The translations under genes were made by a program, and so were the position numbers. Positions 16,870-26,240 of a stretch of 62,131 nucleotides of DNA are shown piece after piece. The notes below the pieces were generated by a model that made no database searches, had not been told where the DNA came from, and saw only the letters and a list, made by a program, of their open reading frames with translations. Each line of letters opens with the position of its first letter. Position 1 is the stretch's first letter. This DNA is from CAYTTR01 sp964440805 (GTDB lineage Bacteria > Acidobacteriota > Aminicenantia > Aminicenantales > Aminicenantaceae): positions 1 through 62,131 of the forward strand of contig CAYTTR010000013.1 in the NCBI GenBank assembly GCA_964440805.1. Direction: 5' to 3'.

Positions 16870-19263
16870 AGCCAAAAGGTAGCTGAAGCCTCCGGCGAGC
16901 CAAACAACTGTATAGCCGCCCCAGAAAGCTATAATCAGAGCCACGATAGAATTAATTACTGAAGAAAAAGCATTTGCTGCCCAGCTCCAGGATATAATTC
17001 CCGGAGGAGATTTTCGAAGCAGTCTGATTCCCGAAGGAAAAGGAATTCCCATCAGCATTCCCAGGGGAAAAATAAACAATAGGCTCAAGGCAGCTTTGAT
17101 CCAGATGGAAATATCAAGAAAAAATTCAAAGAAAAGGTTCATCAATAATAAATAGCCCACTGCTGTGGCTCCCAGGAGATAGAGAATGTATCTTAATTTT
17201 TTCCTCAGATTAGCGGGGAGAATTTTTTTGGAAAAATAGCTTCCCAGACTGGAAGAAACCAGAAGACTGGCAATAATAATGGATACAGCGTAAACCGGAT
17301 GTTCAAGAAATAGAATGAATTTCTGAATCAAGGTCACCTCAATAAACATGTAAGACAAACCGAGAAGATAAAAAAAGGCAAAAATATTACCTGTTTCCCC
17401 TCCAGAAAAACGATTTTTTTTATTCATGAAAAAGCGAGGGAGAAGAATCAAAAAAAAGGAAAGGATGAAAGCCTGAACAAAAAGGACAATGACCATCCCT
17501 TCACCTTCCAGGAAAGGAAACCATTTATTGCCTAAGGCCCGGTATGTTTCTTTTATCTTGTTTAGTTTGAAATAATTATTGTAAAAAGGACGGTCATCAG
17601 ACACCGGCCGGACATCAAAAAGATAATCCTGGAAAAAAGTCTTTCGCTCTAAAGAAATAAGACGGGAAATATGACGGAAATAAATAGGCTCCTGAAAGCG
17701 GTTGTGAAGGTTGGCTTCTTCTTCCCGGATTCCTGGATAATGGATTAAATCATATAAGTTTTGCGAACAGAATTTCTTGAGAATCTGGATATCTTGGTTT
17801 GTGACCGGAGATTTTTTGACCAGGATGCTTATGGTTCCCCAGCTTCTCAGGATCATCATGTGTTGGGAAGCAGTTTTTCCTTCTCTTTTCAAAGTCTCCA
17901 CCCAGGTAGCCACGGCCCTGAGTTCCTGTCGGGGAGGGGGAATAAGATAAAAACTCATTTCCACCCAACCGGCGGGGGAAAGATTGTGGAAAGCCTTGGA
18001 AAAGGCTTCTGTGGTAAAAAGATAATCTTCGCCGAATCCGTAATGGCCGCTTCCGGCAGAACCAAAAACATTGGTTAAAGGGAAAATTATTAGATCAAAC
18101 CGGTTTTTAATTGAATTAAGCCCAGATCTTGGTTGAGCCAGAGTTAGGTCTACGTTTTTTTCCAGGTATAAAGCTCCTGAAAAATCAATAAATTCTGTTT
18201 TAAGAAGTTTAACTATAAGCGGGTTTGCTTCAATGGCTTTAATCTTTTCTGCCTGGTGGGCGGCTGCTGAAACCAAGTCGAGGCCGGCTTTGGGTGCAAG
18301 CAGAAGTACTTTCGGGCGGGAAACTAATTTATAGGCAAGAGAACTGGGGAGGTGGTGGAGAAACTCTAAAGCCGGGTCATCAGCAGAAGTAAAAGAAGTT
18401 AAGGCAGAAAGTTCCCCTCCATCAATAGATAGTCCTAATTGAGGTGGAAGCTCTCCGGAGTAGAAAAGACTAAGTCCGGGAGCGAAACGCACAGCAGGCG
18501 AATCAATCACATCTACCCGGGAAATGGCATTCCATTTAGTAGACAGAATTTTTGCTCCGGGATATTTTATAGCTGTTGGCAGGGCTTTAAAGAGAGATAT
18601 TCTGAAGCTTAGCCATTCCGGGGAAATAAAAAAAGCAATCAGAAGTATTCCCAGCCAGAAAATAGATAGAATCTTAATCCAGTCTATTTTTCTTCTGGCA
18701 AAAAAGAAAGAAGCTATTAAGGGAAAGAAAGCCAGAAAGAGAAAGACTCCCCGGTCTCCCTGGGGTAAAAAGATTAACAAAGGCAGGATTGCTCCGGCAG
18801 CCGCTCCTCCCATGTCGGCAAAATAGATCCGGGATGCATTTTCAGGACTCCGGCTCATGGAAAACGAGATTATCAATCCAGAGAAGAAGAAAGGAACAGA
18901 AAAAATAAAATAATAAATAAAAAGGTAAAAAACTTTTTGAGGATTCCAGGAAAGTTGAATGAAATTGAAAGGGACTCGATTTCCGATCAGGAAACAGAAA
19001 ATTATGGAGAAGCTGTAAAGGAGGGATAAAACAGGAAGAAGACGTTGAGGATGTCTAATAAATGTTTTTTCAAAAAGAGACAGAAACGAACCACTGGCTC
19101 CGTATCCAAGGAAAGCAATGCTGACTACCAGGAAAGCAAAATGGTATTCCTGCGAGATGGAGAAATAGCGGGTCAGACATACTTCCAGTCCCAGGGTAGT
19201 AATAGAAGTCAGAAATATCCCCAGCAGGAATGATCTTTTTGTAAAATAGTTGTTAAGACTCAT
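16822..19263 (-). CDS. Polytopic membrane protein with spermidine-synthase-like domain
   Basis: The 813-residue protein starts with about eight membrane segments (12-230) and ends with several more (about 590-805). Between them is a soluble Rossmann-type region resembling spermidine synthase/SAM methyltransferases (VLLLAPKAGLDL, IKAIEANPLIV, and FDLIIFPLTNVF with GFGEDYLFTTEAF). The glycine-rich SAM loop is poor, so catalysis is uncertain. Such fused 'spermine synthase-like' membrane proteins are widespread and mostly uncharacterised. No strong ribosome site is visible before ATG 19263. It overlaps pcm tail to tail. Confidence 0.7.
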   Translation of the reverse strand: MSLNNYFTKRSFLLGIFLTSITTLGLEVCLTRYFSISQEYHFAFLVVSIAFLGYGASGSFLSLFEKTFIRHPQRLLPVLSLLYSFSIIFCFLIGNRVPFNFIQLSWNPQKVFYLFIYYFIFSVPFFFSGLIISFSMSRSPENASRIYFADMGGAAAGAILPLLIFLPQGDRGVFLFLAFFPLIASFFFARRKIDWIKILSIFWLGILLIAFFISPEWLSFRISLFKALPTAIKYPGAKILSTKWNAISRVDVIDSPAVRFAPGLSLFYSGELPPQLGLSIDGGELSALTSFTSADDPALEFLHHLPSSLAYKLVSRPKVLLLAPKAGLDLVSAAAHQAEKIKAIEANPLIVKLLKTEFIDFSGALYLEKNVDLTLAQPRSGLNSIKNRFDLIIFPLTNVFGSAGSGHYGFGEDYLFTTEAFSKAFHNLSPAGWVEMSFYLIPPPRQELRAVATWVETLKREGKTASQHMMILRSWGTISILVKKSPVTNQDIQILKKFCSQNLYDLIHYPGIREEEANLHNRFQEPIYFRHISRLISLERKTFFQDYLFDVRPVSDDRPFYNNYFKLNKIKETYRALGNKWFPFLEGEGMVIVLFVQAFILSFFLILLPRFFMNKKNRFSGGETGNIFAFFYLLGLSYMFIEVTLIQKFILFLEHPVYAVSIIIASLLVSSSLGSYFSKKILPANLRKKLRYILYLLGATAVGYLLLMNLFFEFFLDISIWIKAALSLLFIFPLGMLMGIPFPSGIRLLRKSPPGIISWSWAANAFSSVINSIVALIIAFWGGYTVVWLAGGFSYLLASFFLHFPHHGNKTDS

Positions 19264-19434
19264 TATATTTTTGAAGTCTTTTTTCTATTGAGAATAAAAT
19301 ACACATATCTTGTGAAACGTTCTTTTAATATAAACAATTTGCAGGCAAATTAAAAATGACACGACGGTTTTTGAAATACTTAGTTCGTGGTTGCTTTTCG
19401 CAGGGGCTTGTGCTAATTTGGGAAGCAAGTTGCC

Positions 19435-20835
19435 ATGATTAAATTCGGTACTTCTGGCTGGCGGGGAGTTATGGGGGATGACTTTACTTTTCAGAATGTT
19501 CGAATTGTAGTCCAGGCCATTGTCAACTTCCTAAAAAAAAAATTCCCGGGCGAAAAATTGTCTCTAATTGTTAATTATGATACACGGTTTCTCTCAGAAA
19601 AATTCGCCTTGGAAGCGGCCAAAGTTCTTTCCCACAATCAGATTCATGTTTTTTTATCGGACCGGGATGCCCCTTCTCAAGCCCATGCCTTCCAGATTAT
19701 TAAGAGAAAAGCCCACGGAGGCATAAATTTTACTGCTTCTTTCAATCCCCCTGAATACAATGGATTAAAGTATAATACCCACCAGGGTGCTCCCGCCTTG
19801 CCCGTAGAAACTGATGAAATCGAACTTAAGGTCAAAGAACTCCTTGAAGATTATTCATTTTGTCCTTATTATCCTGATGAAGGGTATATAGAAAGAGTAA
19901 ACCTGAGAAATGATTATCTTTCCTTCATTCAAAAGAAAATTGATTTTAAACTACTTCGTGAAAGCAAAATCCGGATTGGTGTGGATCTGCTGTATGGAAC
20001 CAGCCGGGAATATCTGGATGAAATATTGGAAGGGAACCAGATTATTGTGGAGGAAATCCACGGTTATATTGATCCTTATTTTGGCGGTATCACTCCTTCA
20101 TGTCTGGAAGAAAACTTAAGTGAGCTGAAAAATCTTGTCCGGGAGAAAAAACTTGATTTAGGCTTAGCCACTGATGCTGACGGAGACAGGTTCGGTATCA
20201 TTGATGAAAAGGGGAGGTTTATAGAGCAAAACCTCATACTTTCCTTGATTCTGGAATATCTTATTTCCAGAAAGAAATGGAGGGGGGGAGTGGCTCGTTC
20301 AGTGGCCACCACTCATCTGATTGATCGAATCACCAGAAATTATAATCTTACATTGTATAAAACCCCGGTAGGTTTCAAATATATTGCCGATTTATATTTG
20401 AAAAAAAAGATAATTTTCGGCGGAGAAGAAAGCGCCTGTCTTGCTCTAAAGAATCACCTCCCGGAGAAAGACGGTATTATTGCCGGCTTGCTGGTAGCCG
20501 AAATAGTGGCTGCAGAAGGACGGCCGCTTTCTCAATTGATAGAAGCTATTTTCAAAAAATATGGTCAACGTATTGGCTGTCAGAAGAGCCTTCCTTTAAC
20601 CAAGGACAGGGAAGATCGATTGATAAAACTCATCAAAAACCCTCCCCGCGAGCTGGCTGGAAGGCCGGTAGTAAACCTTGAAACTATCGATGGGATAAAA
20701 TTTGATTTCTCCAATGACGACTGGGTTTTATTGCGTTTTTCCGGAACAGAGCCAGTTATCCGTTATTATGCTGAGGCTGAAAATAAGCAGGAAGTGGAGA
20801 AGTTAATGCAATCAGTCTTAAATGAGCTGCCTTAA
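19435..20835 (+). CDS. Phosphoglucomutase/phosphomannomutase family protein
   Basis: A 466-residue alpha-D-phosphohexomutase. Four domain motifs appear in order: the substrate/serine loop TASFNPPEYNG (about 102-112), the metal loop DADGDRFG (about 246-253), the sugar-binding loop GGEESA (about 342-347), and the phosphate-binding RFSGTEPVIRYY near the C terminus. The serine loop is usually TASHNP; here histidine is phenylalanine. It likely feeds sugar-phosphate precursors for glycan, trehalose or lipopolysaccharide synthesis. Whether glucose, mannose or glucosamine phosphate is the substrate cannot be told. Confidence 0.85.
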   Translation: MIKFGTSGWRGVMGDDFTFQNVRIVVQAIVNFLKKKFPGEKLSLIVNYDTRFLSEKFALEAAKVLSHNQIHVFLSDRDAPSQAHAFQIIKRKAHGGINFTASFNPPEYNGLKYNTHQGAPALPVETDEIELKVKELLEDYSFCPYYPDEGYIERVNLRNDYLSFIQKKIDFKLLRESKIRIGVDLLYGTSREYLDEILEGNQIIVEEIHGYIDPYFGGITPSCLEENLSELKNLVREKKLDLGLATDADGDRFGIIDEKGRFIEQNLILSLILEYLISRKKWRGGVARSVATTHLIDRITRNYNLTLYKTPVGFKYIADLYLKKKIIFGGEESACLALKNHLPEKDGIIAGLLVAEIVAAEGRPLSQLIEAIFKKYGQRIGCQKSLPLTKDREDRLIKLIKNPPRELAGRPVVNLETIDGIKFDFSNDDWVLLRFSGTEPVIRYYAEAENKQEVEKLMQSVLNELP

Positions 20836-21153
20836 ATGAAAAAAAAGGATAATTCTCAACATACCTGGAAAAAAAAGATCTTTTGGGTGATGCTGATTTT
20901 CCTTTTTCTGGTCCTTTTTGTTTCTTCTTTTTTCGGAAAAAAAGGATGGCTTGAAATCTATAAGACCCAAAAGCAGAAGGAGCTTCTTAAGGAAGAGATC
21001 GTTCAACTGGAGGAAAAAAAGGCCCAACTGCTCCGGGAAATAGAAGAATTGGAAAACAACCCCAAAGCTGTGGAAAATAAGGCCCGGGAAAAGTTGTGGC
21101 TGATGAAACCCGGCGAAAAAGTAATCGTCGAGAAAGAAAAGAAAAAAGAATAA
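20836..21153 (+). CDS. ftsB: FtsB/DivIC-like septum formation initiator
   Basis: A 105-residue protein: basic cytoplasmic tail, one membrane helix (IFWVMLIFLFLVLFVSSFF, about 14-32), and a coiled coil (about 42-75) ending in the family motif 'NPKAVENKAREKLWLMKPGEK'-like block (about 72-92). FtsB forms part of the FtsQLB divisome complex. It begins directly after the phosphomutase stop. Small size and low conservation leave some room for another coiled-coil membrane protein. Confidence 0.72.
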   Translation: MKKKDNSQHTWKKKIFWVMLIFLFLVLFVSSFFGKKGWLEIYKTQKQKELLKEEIVQLEEKKAQLLREIEELENNPKAVENKAREKLWLMKPGEKVIVEKEKKKE

Positions 21154-21172
21154 TATTTCTCTTTTTCCACTT

Positions 21173-24094
21173 ATGAATCTTTCGGTCAAAGAAAAAAAAA
21201 TCCAGGAACTGTTGACAGGTCTAAATTCTCAGCAGAGAAAGGCGGTTGTCCACCAAAAGGGGCCCCTTCTGATAATCGCCGGAGCTGGAACCGGAAAGAC
21301 CAAGGTCATAACTCACCGGATAGCCTATTTAATTATTTCCAAACTGGCCAAGCCTGAAGACGTCCTGGCAGTAACTTTTACTGAAAAAGCTGCCAATGAA
21401 ATGGAAGAGAGAGTGGACATTCTTATTCCCTATAGTTACTCCTTTGTGGAAATAAGCACATTTAATTCTTTTGGTGAGAGAGTACTCCGTAATTATGGTC
21501 ATGAAATCGGATATCCTTCTGATTTCAGGCTTCTGGATGATGTTGAACAGGCTATTTTTTTCAGGGAACACCTGTTTGATTTTCCTCTCGAATATTTCCG
21601 TCCTCTAAGTAATCCCAATAAGTATATCCAGGAATTGCTGGCAGCTATTAAAAGATTGAAGCAGGAAGATGTAACTCCGGAGGAATATACTGCTTTCGGC
21701 CGTGAAGCGATGGAAAAAGCTTCCGATGAAGCTGAAGAGGACGAAGCCCGGAAACATCTGGAAATGTCTCAGGTCTATCAAAAATACCAGGGACTGTTGA
21801 AAGTTGAGGGCAAGATAGATTTTGAAGACCAGGTGAACCTGGTGCTGGAACTTTTTCGGAAGAGGCCAGCAGTTTTGCGTGAATATCAGAAAAAATACCG
21901 TTTTATTCTGGTAGACGAGTTCCAGGATACAAACTATATTCAGTTTGAGCTTTTGAAGATGCTGGCAGCCGGACACCGGAATTTGACAGTAGTGGGAGAT
22001 GACGACCAGAGCATTTTCCGATTCCGGGGAGCTTCTCTAACCAATATCCAGAACTTTAAATGTTATTATCCTGATTATGATAAAGTTGTTCTCACCAGAA
22101 ATTACCGCTCGACCCAGGCCATCCTTGATTCCGCCTACCGTCTGATTCAGCACAATAATCCGGGACGGCTTGAATTCCAGGAAAAAATCGATAAAAGACT
22201 GGTCAGTGTAAATCAGAAAAAAAGAAAAAGCCTTTATATGCTTTCTTTTGATACTCTCTCTCATGAAGCAGACAGAGTAGCCCAGCTTATTTTGGAGAAG
22301 ATTGAAGAAGGATTTAAACCAAAGGATATTGCTATTTTGGTCAGGCGGAATGCTGATGCTGATCCTTTTCTTCGCGCATTGAACATGAGAAAAATTCCTT
22401 TCCGCTTCTCCGGGAGCCGGGGATTGTACAGCCGGGAGGAAGTCCGGATTATTGTGTCTTTTATACGGGCTCTTAATGATTTTGATGATTCCCGCAATCT
22501 TTATAACCTGGCCCTTTCCGAGGTTTACAGGGTCAGTCCTTATGATTTGACCCTTTTGGCCAACTCAGCCAGGAAAAGGAATATTTCACTCCATGATGTT
22601 TTCAAAGAAGTCTATCAGGAGCGGAGCTCTGTCCCTCTTTCTTCTGAATCAAGGAAAATGGTTAAAAAAATATTTGAAGACCTTTTATATTTCATCAATT
22701 ATGCCGTTGATCAGAGTGCAGGAAGAGTTGTTTACCGTTTCTTGGAAAAATCTGGTTATCTTAAAAAACTGGTAGAGAAAGGTGATTTAGAGTCTGAAAT
22801 TAAAATAAAGAATATCCGGGTTTTTTTCGATAAAATCAAGGATTTTTCCCAGATCACAGATAATGATTCAATCCATTCTTTTGCCCAGCATCTGGATATT
22901 CTTCAGGATGTTGGCGATAATCCGGCCACGGCTGAAGCGGAATTGGAGGAGGATGCTGTTAATGTTTTAACAGTTCATAAAGCCAAGGGACTTGAGTTTG
23001 CCATGGTTTTCATGGTCAGCCTTATTGCTGACCGTTTCCCTGGAAGGGAGAGAAAAGAGAAAATCCCAATTCCTGACAAAATTCTCAAGGAAAATCTACC
23101 CGGGGATGAAAGTTATATGCAGGAGGAACGGAGGCTTTTCTATGTGGGTATGACCAGGAGCAAAGATCTCCTCTATCTTACCTGGGCCAGGGATTATGGT
23201 TTAAAAAGGTTGAAAAAGGTCAGTCCTTTTGTTCTGGAAGCTCTTGATCTTCCCAAGATTCCAGATGAATGCCAGAGAAGAAGCGCCTTAGAAGAGATTG
23301 AAAGATATGCTCCCTCTGAGGAATCCGGGATTCCTCAGGTAGTAGTCAGGAGAGGAGAAAGGCTTTTTCTGAGCTATTTTCAGTTAGATAATTATTTGAG
23401 TTGTCCCTTGAAATACAAGTATCGTCACCTTGTCGGGATTCCCCTTCTTCCTCATCATAATCTGGTTTTCGGAAGGATTATGCACGGGGCCGTTCACTAT
23501 TACTTAAAAAAGAAAATATCAGGCCAAAAGCTTACCGAAGAAGAATTCATAAGAGAATATCATGAACGATGGACCAGCGAGGGATTCTTAAGCCGGGAAC
23601 ATGAAGAAATGAGAAAAAAGGCTGGAGAGGATGCTCTTCGACTTTTTTACAGGCGGGAAGAAAAGGAAGGAAAGATGCCGGCTTTTCTGGAAAAAAACTT
23701 CAGGTTTTCGGTGGGAGAAGTAAAATTTACCGGCCGCTGGGATAGAGTGGATATATTACCAGAAGGGGCAGTCATAATTGATTTCAAAGCATCGGCAGTT
23801 AAAGACCAGAAGGAAGCAGATAAGAAAACCCGCCATAGTCTTCAGATGGACCTTTACGCCTATTCCTTTCTGAAAACCCAGGAAATCCCTCTTCTGGGGA
23901 CAAGGTTATATTTCCTGGAATCGGGACTGGTTGGATTTGCAGAAAAAGATGAAGCTCAGATACGCCGGGCAGAAGAGAAAATCCTGGAGGTTGAAAAGGG
24001 AATCAGGAGCCGGAATTTTCCTCCGGCTCCTGGATGGCACACCTGTCAGCACTGCGAGTTCAGGACTATTTGCCCCCATTCTTACGCCTATTAA
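21173..24094 (+). CDS. UvrD/Rep-family helicase fused to Fe-S PD-(D/E)XK nuclease
   Basis: The 973-residue enzyme contains a complete superfamily-1A helicase: QQRKAVVH Q-motif, Walker A AGAGTGKT (about 37-44), Walker B VDEFQDTN, VVGDDDQSIFRFRGA, TRNYRS, VLTVHKAKGLEF and the motif VI region LFYVGMTRSKDLLY. From about residue 735 a Cas4/AddB-type nuclease follows: SCPLKYKYRH, GRIMHGAVHYY, GRWDRVDIL, the catalytic IIDFKAS, and LQMDLYAY. A trailing C-x2-C-x5-C (CQHCEFRTIC) plus the earlier cysteine should bind a [4Fe-4S] cluster. It resembles the AdnAB/AddAB recombination enzymes, suggesting double-strand-break end processing. The partner subunit, if any, is not nearby. Confidence 0.88.
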   Translation: MNLSVKEKKIQELLTGLNSQQRKAVVHQKGPLLIIAGAGTGKTKVITHRIAYLIISKLAKPEDVLAVTFTEKAANEMEERVDILIPYSYSFVEISTFNSFGERVLRNYGHEIGYPSDFRLLDDVEQAIFFREHLFDFPLEYFRPLSNPNKYIQELLAAIKRLKQEDVTPEEYTAFGREAMEKASDEAEEDEARKHLEMSQVYQKYQGLLKVEGKIDFEDQVNLVLELFRKRPAVLREYQKKYRFILVDEFQDTNYIQFELLKMLAAGHRNLTVVGDDDQSIFRFRGASLTNIQNFKCYYPDYDKVVLTRNYRSTQAILDSAYRLIQHNNPGRLEFQEKIDKRLVSVNQKKRKSLYMLSFDTLSHEADRVAQLILEKIEEGFKPKDIAILVRRNADADPFLRALNMRKIPFRFSGSRGLYSREEVRIIVSFIRALNDFDDSRNLYNLALSEVYRVSPYDLTLLANSARKRNISLHDVFKEVYQERSSVPLSSESRKMVKKIFEDLLYFINYAVDQSAGRVVYRFLEKSGYLKKLVEKGDLESEIKIKNIRVFFDKIKDFSQITDNDSIHSFAQHLDILQDVGDNPATAEAELEEDAVNVLTVHKAKGLEFAMVFMVSLIADRFPGRERKEKIPIPDKILKENLPGDESYMQEERRLFYVGMTRSKDLLYLTWARDYGLKRLKKVSPFVLEALDLPKIPDECQRRSALEEIERYAPSEESGIPQVVVRRGERLFLSYFQLDNYLSCPLKYKYRHLVGIPLLPHHNLVFGRIMHGAVHYYLKKKISGQKLTEEEFIREYHERWTSEGFLSREHEEMRKKAGEDALRLFYRREEKEGKMPAFLEKNFRFSVGEVKFTGRWDRVDILPEGAVIIDFKASAVKDQKEADKKTRHSLQMDLYAYSFLKTQEIPLLGTRLYFLESGLVGFAEKDEAQIRRAEEKILEVEKGIRSRNFPPAPGWHTCQHCEFRTICPHSYAY

Positions 24095-24096
24095 AA

Positions 24097-24177
24097 TGTC
24101 TGTTCGGTCTTTTCGGTCTATTTGGTTAATTCAGTTGATTCGGTTTGTTCTGTTTATCTGGTTCATCTGGTTTGTCA
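24097..24177 (+). repeat. Array of nine 9-bp units (left arm of an inverted composite)
   Basis: Nine consecutive 9-mers without gaps begin 2 nt after the helicase stop. Examples are GGTCTATTT, GGTTAATTC, AGTTGATTC, TGTTTATCT and GGTTCATCT, with consensus NGTYNRTYY. A TATCAT core follows at 24180-24185 and an oppositely oriented array at 24224-24268. No gene lies in 24095-24405. Confidence 0.75.
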
Positions 24178-24223
24178 GGTATCATTGAGTGAAAAAGTAG
24201 AGGCGGGCAATAAAATCGGGACT

Positions 24224-24268
24224 AAATAAACAAGAAAAACGATACAAACGAGATAAACAAGATAAACG
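24224..24268 (-). repeat. Inverted array of five 9-bp units (right arm)
   Basis: Reads on the plus strand as AAATAAACA, AGAAAAACG, ATACAAACG, AGATAAACA, AGATAAACG, i.e. the same 9-bp family as 24097-24177 on the opposite strand. The two arms face each other across about 46 nt and could pair imperfectly in RNA. Confidence 0.7.
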
Positions 24269-24296
24269 GGCGAAATGAGAGAAAAAAGCTATAGGC

Positions 24297-24404
24297 AAAG
24301 GGGATGTCTCCCAGAAGGACATTCCTTTAGGGAAGATTTCATCGAATTTGTTAATGATAATTTTTCTTCAGGGAAAGGGGTGTCCCTTTGGGGAACGTCC
24401 CCTT
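24297..24404. repeat. REP-like pair of GC-rich hairpins
   Basis: Two related imperfect palindromes: AAAGGGGATGTC (24297-24308) with GGACATTCCTTT (24317-24328), and AAGGGGTGTCCC (24375-24386) with GGGGAACGTCCCCTT (24390-24404). The motif resembles REP sequences mobilised by RAYT-type transposases, and the two-hairpin layout resembles a BIME. It ends one base before the sppA stop, so it could also act as a transcription end between convergent genes. Confidence 0.55.
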
Positions 24405-24405
24405 C

Positions 24406-26127
24406 TTATTCAGGGGCGGACCAGAAAGGCATCAAAGCCCATACCAATTCTTTCTTTTCCCAGAGAAGTCTGAAGGTTTTGAACATTTCTTTCTCACCTT
24501 TGGGTAAAAAACTTCTGGTTAAAGTCCTATTTTTATCCAATAACAGGTCCCAAAAAGATATTTTTTTAGGAAAGATTTCCAGTTGAACTTCTTCTGAAGC
24601 CGGAATTCCTGCCTGTTCTTTGGCTATCTGGATAGCCTTGTCCAGGCCCCCCAATTCATCAATGAGGCCATTTTCCTTAGCCTGGGCGCCTGTCCAAACC
24701 CGTCCTCTCCCTATCTGGTGAACTTCCTCTTTGGAAAGCGATCTTTCTTCAGCAACTTTGGTGAGGAATTTCTCATAAATCCAGAGAATTTGTTGTCTTA
24801 AAAGAGATTTTTCTTCCGGAGTCAATCTGCGGAAGGATGAAAACATGTCTGCTTTCTGGCCAAAGGTTAATTTTTCATTGGTTATACCAAGTTTGTCATA
24901 AAATTCGATTAAGTTGAATTTACCGGAAATAACTCCGATTGATCCGGTCAGTGTTTGAGGATGGGCTACGATTTTGTGGGCAGCCATAGAAACCCAGTAT
25001 CCTCCGGAACCGGCCACATCACTCATGCTGACAATCACGGGCTTTTCCTTTTTGGTCAGGGCCACCTCTCTCCAGATAACATCGGAAGCCACGGCTGAGC
25101 CACCCGGGCTGTCCACCCGGAAAACAACTGCTTTTATGTTTTTGTCTTGCCTTGCTTTCCGAAACCATCTGGCTAAAGTGAAGCTTCCCATTGAATTAAT
25201 GGAGCTTTTTCCAGAATGTATTGGTCCAGTTCCGTAAATAAGAGCGATTTTTTTTCCTTTGTTAAGTCCCAGGGCAGTTGGTTTAATTTTCAAATATGTT
25301 TGATGGCGGACTTTATTAAATTTCTCTTCCTTCTCCTTGATCTGTTCTTCCAGCTGATCAATAAAAAATAGTTTGTCTATCAAACCGGCTTTCAGGGCTT
25401 CATCTGCTGTGAAAAGACCTTTATCAATAAGGTTTTGTATTTCCTCTTTGGATTTACCCCTGGATTCAGCTATTGTTTCTATATATCTTGAATAGATGTC
25501 TTTATATAGAGATTCCATCATTTCTTTGTGGGCCGGGGTGAATCCTGTTTCAGTAAATTGGTTGTAGGCGGTTTTGTATTCTTCAATATGCTCGATTTCA
25601 GGCTCTATTCCTATTTTGTTTAAAGTATTTTTGAAGAAAGGAATGTGTCCGCCGATTCCATTTATGCCTATGGAGCCAAGGGGATGGAGAATAATTTCAT
25701 CGCAGGCAGTAGCTAAGTAGTATTCCTTGTCAAATTCAATGGCATCTTCAACATAGGCAAAGGCTTTTTTTCCGGATTTTCTGAAATTTAAAATCATTTC
25801 CCGGATTCCTTCTACCTTGCCCCAGTCACACTGGAGATAGCCGATATTTAAAATAATGCCCCGGATACGAGGATCGATTTCAGCTTTGCGGAGGTTCATC
25901 CATATGTCATAAAGGGATAATTCAGGCATGAATCCTAAAAGCTGCCCCAGAAAATCGGGAGTAACTATTTCCTGAACAGGACCGCTTAAGTTTATTTCCA
26001 GGACTGAATGGGCCTTGACCGATGGGGGACGGGAAAATTGCATATACATAAATGAAAGAAAGGTTAGAGTCATTAAAATAAAAAATATAAGAATTATGAT
26101 TATTATATAACTACTTCTTCTTTTCAT
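24406..26127 (-). CDS. sppA: Signal peptide peptidase SppA, long form
   Basis: A 573-residue membrane-anchored serine protease that degrades leftover signal peptides. It has one N-terminal membrane helix (YIIIIILIFFILMTLTFL, about 7-24) and two tandem S49 domains as in the long proteobacterial form. The predicted general-base lysine is in the IEEYKTAYNQF segment (about 184) of the first domain, and the serine nucleophile is in DVAGSGGYWVSMAA (about 374) of the second. Both are conserved. A good ribosome site, AGGAGG, precedes ATG 26127. Confidence 0.93.
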   Translation of the reverse strand: MKRRSSYIIIIILIFFILMTLTFLSFMYMQFSRPPSVKAHSVLEINLSGPVQEIVTPDFLGQLLGFMPELSLYDIWMNLRKAEIDPRIRGIILNIGYLQCDWGKVEGIREMILNFRKSGKKAFAYVEDAIEFDKEYYLATACDEIILHPLGSIGINGIGGHIPFFKNTLNKIGIEPEIEHIEEYKTAYNQFTETGFTPAHKEMMESLYKDIYSRYIETIAESRGKSKEEIQNLIDKGLFTADEALKAGLIDKLFFIDQLEEQIKEKEEKFNKVRHQTYLKIKPTALGLNKGKKIALIYGTGPIHSGKSSINSMGSFTLARWFRKARQDKNIKAVVFRVDSPGGSAVASDVIWREVALTKKEKPVIVSMSDVAGSGGYWVSMAAHKIVAHPQTLTGSIGVISGKFNLIEFYDKLGITNEKLTFGQKADMFSSFRRLTPEEKSLLRQQILWIYEKFLTKVAEERSLSKEEVHQIGRGRVWTGAQAKENGLIDELGGLDKAIQIAKEQAGIPASEEVQLEIFPKKISFWDLLLDKNRTLTRSFLPKGEKEMFKTFRLLWEKKELVWALMPFWSAPE

Positions 26128-26158
26128 TATTTCCTCCTGGGAATAAGGCTTCTCAAAT

Positions 26159-26187
26159 ATTATATATAGTATGAAGAAATCAGTAAA
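26159..26187 (-). promoter_or_regulatory. Possible sppA promoter
   Basis: On the minus strand, TTTACT (26187-26182), a 17-nt spacer, and a perfect TATAAT (26164-26159) lie about 30 nt before the sppA start. The -35 is only a partial match. Confidence 0.4.
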
Positions 26188-26240
26188 CCTTTTCCTTAAA
26201 GTTTGCGTTAAGTAGGGTGAATCCTGTTATGAGGTGAAAA

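Noticed and set aside
24097..24268. CRISPR array
   Set aside because: Units are 9 bp, contiguous and without spacers; no cas genes nearby.
24275..24586. 103-codon plus-strand frame across the REP-like region
   Set aside because: Made of the hairpin repeats plus antisense of sppA; no ribosome site or homology pattern.
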